A stretch of DNA of 64,000 nt from Aureliella helgolandensis (GTDB lineage: Bacteria; Planctomycetota; Planctomycetia; Pirellulales; Pirellulaceae), in contig NZ_CP036298.1 of the NCBI RefSeq assembly GCF_007752135.1, positions 6,874,501-6,938,500 of the forward strand, written 5' to 3'. Below are positions 62,393-64,000 of this stretch, piece by piece. Position numbers and translations under genes: made by a program. Each line of letters starts with the position of its first letter. The first letter of the stretch is position 1. The notes below the pieces were generated by a model. The model did not search any database and was not told the DNA's origin. It worked only from the letters and a program-made list of their open reading frames with translations.

Positions 62393-64000
62393 ATGGGCCT
62401 CTCCCCGCACATCTCCGCCGTAGTTTCACTTTCTATCGTGCTCGGACTCCAACTGGGCTGCAACAAAGTCCAACCGGAGACAGCCAGCAACGCGGCTGGA
62501 CAGCCCAATGCCACGGAGGCAACCGGCGAAGCCCCCATACCCGGCAATGCGGCCCCAGCTGCCGCTTCAACGCACACCACCGAAAACGCTTCCCCAGCGA
62601 ACACACCGACACCGACAGACGCGGACTCTGCTCAGAGCGTCTCCAGCGAACTCCCTGCGAGCAGTGGTGCAGATTCGAAGCCGGAGTCTGCGGCAGCCAA
62701 CAGCCAGCCAATCGCGGAAGCCGAATTCCAATCGCGCCCCTTCATGACGCTGCAGGAGAATCCAACCAACGCCCCTGAGGAATTGGTCCAGCACCTCACC
62801 GACGTGGATTACGCGCTCCAGGACCTTGTCCGCTACGGGGCGTCGAATATGGTTCCCGAAGAGGTTTACGTCTCTGCAGGCTTGCGTTTGGGACGCATGA
62901 AACTCGCGGCTGGCCAACGTCTTGCAACTGCCGCTGAGGCAACGACAAGCCAGGTTCGCGCTGGGCTGCTGGCCCAATTGGTCGCCCTGTCTCACCTGAG
63001 TGGATTGCGAGATGTTGAAGCAGCCAAAGAGCTGGAGCGTTTCGCGGGAAAACTGTCTCAAACCGACGATCCCGATTTAGCGCACCAAAGCCGCGTGGTG
63101 TTGATGGGATTTGAAGTTCAAGCACTTCAGAACGGCCTAAAATCCGACCCCAACGCGCTGCTCGCTCAGGCCGAGGGGCTTTTCGCGCGACCGGAAGATC
63201 GCAACTTCCCCGAATTTATGACGCTACAGAATGCAGCCCAAGTCCTGGACCAAATGGGATTTGCGGACGCAGCGCAGCGGGTCATGGAGATCCTAACCAG
63301 CGAATACTTGAATTCGGATGATCCTCAATTGCGAGGCCAAGCCTGGGCGCTCGCAACCCGAGACAGTGCAGCGGTTGAAGAATTTGTGACCACGATGAAC
63401 TCCATCGGAAGCCCCCAAGTCGATCTGGAAGCCATCGATCGTGGCGCACGCAAATTGATCGCTGCCCACCCCAATGCCACGACTCTCGAACAAATCTCGG
63501 GGATGATCGGCAATGTAGAGTACAACGGGCACCTCGCAGTCAGCCAGCAGCTTGCGACGGTGGTACGCGAATCCATGCCCACGATCGAGGCGACCGAACA
63601 GCAGCGTCAAGCCATTGAGTCGGTGGTGAGTGCTCACGAAGCGCGGGGCGCCTTGGTGGGACAACCGCTGCCATTGAACGATGTCGTCGATTTTTCCGAC
63701 CAACCACTGGTGTGGGACGACTTCCAAGGAAAAGTGGTCTTGGTCGATTTCTGGGCGTCTTGGTGCAAGCCATGCCTGCAAGAAATCCCGAACATTCGCC
63801 GCGCCTATGAAGAACTGCATGCCGAGGGGTTTGAAGTGGTCGGGGTAAATATGGATGACAAGTTTGATGCGGCCCAAGCCATTGTGACTCAACAGAAACT
63901 CCCATGGCGCACCTTTCACTCCCAAGATCCCAACGCGGCAGGTTTTAAAGCCTCGTTTGCGAAGCAGTTCGGTATCAATATGATTCCATTTATGCTATTG
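62393..64000 (+). CDS. Thioredoxin-domain protein with N-terminal lipoprotein-like signal (partial)
   Basis: The reading frame is open from ATG 62393 to the end of the window (536 codons), so the 3' end is missing. It has a hydrophobic leader ending in LQLGC, which could be a lipobox though the -3 residue is atypical, then a Thr/Ala/Ser/Pro-rich spacer (about residues 25-105), a helical repeat region and a thioredoxin domain beginning VLVDFWASWCKPCLQEIPNI with the CxxC pair. The active site is WCKPC, compared with WCEPC in the preceding protein. A role in disulfide or haem-protein maturation at the membrane is inferred from TlpA relatives. Confidence 0.82.
   Translation, partial: MGLSPHISAVVSLSIVLGLQLGCNKVQPETASNAAGQPNATEATGEAPIPGNAAPAAASTHTTENASPANTPTPTDADSAQSVSSELPASSGADSKPESAAANSQPIAEAEFQSRPFMTLQENPTNAPEELVQHLTDVDYALQDLVRYGASNMVPEEVYVSAGLRLGRMKLAAGQRLATAAEATTSQVRAGLLAQLVALSHLSGLRDVEAAKELERFAGKLSQTDDPDLAHQSRVVLMGFEVQALQNGLKSDPNALLAQAEGLFARPEDRNFPEFMTLQNAAQVLDQMGFADAAQRVMEILTSEYLNSDDPQLRGQAWALATRDSAAVEEFVTTMNSIGSPQVDLEAIDRGARKLIAAHPNATTLEQISGMIGNVEYNGHLAVSQQLATVVRESMPTIEATEQQRQAIESVVSAHEARGALVGQPLPLNDVVDFSDQPLVWDDFQGKVVLVDFWASWCKPCLQEIPNIRRAYEELHAEGFEVVGVNMDDKFDAAQAIVTQQKLPWRTFHSQDPNAAGFKASFAKQFGINMIPFMLL

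Overview
This window looks like part of a planctomycete chromosome, most likely a Pirellulaceae relative (Rhodopirellula/Blastopirellula type). That is inferred from the gene repertoire: many small secreted proteins of unknown function, a Tat-exported Gfo/Idh/MocA oxidoreductase, a Tat-type beta-propeller protein, a TonB receptor and an OprP-type porin pointing to an outer membrane, an EboE protein, a DUF6702 protein beside an M1 peptidase, and diaminopimelate pathway genes. Genes lie on both strands in short operons. No rRNA, tRNA or CRISPR array was recognised. One RNA gene is clear: the SRP RNA.

Layout. 1-3.4 kb is degraded accessory DNA: the 3' end of a group II intron reverse transcriptase, a secreted hypothetical gene, a frameshifted small gene, a DUF3892 gene and a 110-bp palindrome. 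3.5-9.3 kb holds a secreted DinB-fold protein, an eight-unit 92-bp tandem array, a secreted hypothetical protein, a tetrahaem cytochrome and a membrane-anchored flavin/2Fe-2S reductase. 9.4-22.7 kb carries housekeeping genes (rnc, nth, a ketoacyl synthase, dapF, xseA) plus envelope genes (an ArnT-like glycosyltransferase, an AsmA-like giant, a DUF374 acyltransferase). 22.8-31.2 kb has a Gly/Tyr-rich secreted protein, queG, rpoN and the conserved cluster ffs-dnaX-ybaB-recR.

31.2-41.5 kb contains a 16-bp x8 tandem repeat, a disordered Arg-rich protein, a beta-propeller protein, the threonine-degradation pair tdh-kbl, a low-molecular-weight phosphatase, a Cys-rich secreted protein and a porin. 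42-47.4 kb carries nagB-nagA, a zinc-ribbon protein, aroA and cinA. 47.4-55.5 kb has DUF6702 and M1 peptidase genes diverging from eboE-glutaminyl cyclase, then pdxJ, dapA and a small unknown gene. 55.6-64 kb holds a TonB receptor, mgtE, a ferritin-like protein, a small secreted protein and two thioredoxin-domain proteins, the second running off the window.

The most interesting signals are these. dnaX carries a ten-A run after which both alternative frames stop within eight codons, a likely slippage site making a short gamma form, and the same protein lacks the usual zinc-binding cysteines. The SRP RNA has a non-GNRA apical loop. A dispersed intergenic repeat family with long terminal inverted repeats shares its core with the 92-bp tandem array. 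A 110-bp palindrome occurs twice, once overlapping the kbl stop codon. A long inverted repeat lies before the ketoacyl synthase gene and could be a structured RNA.
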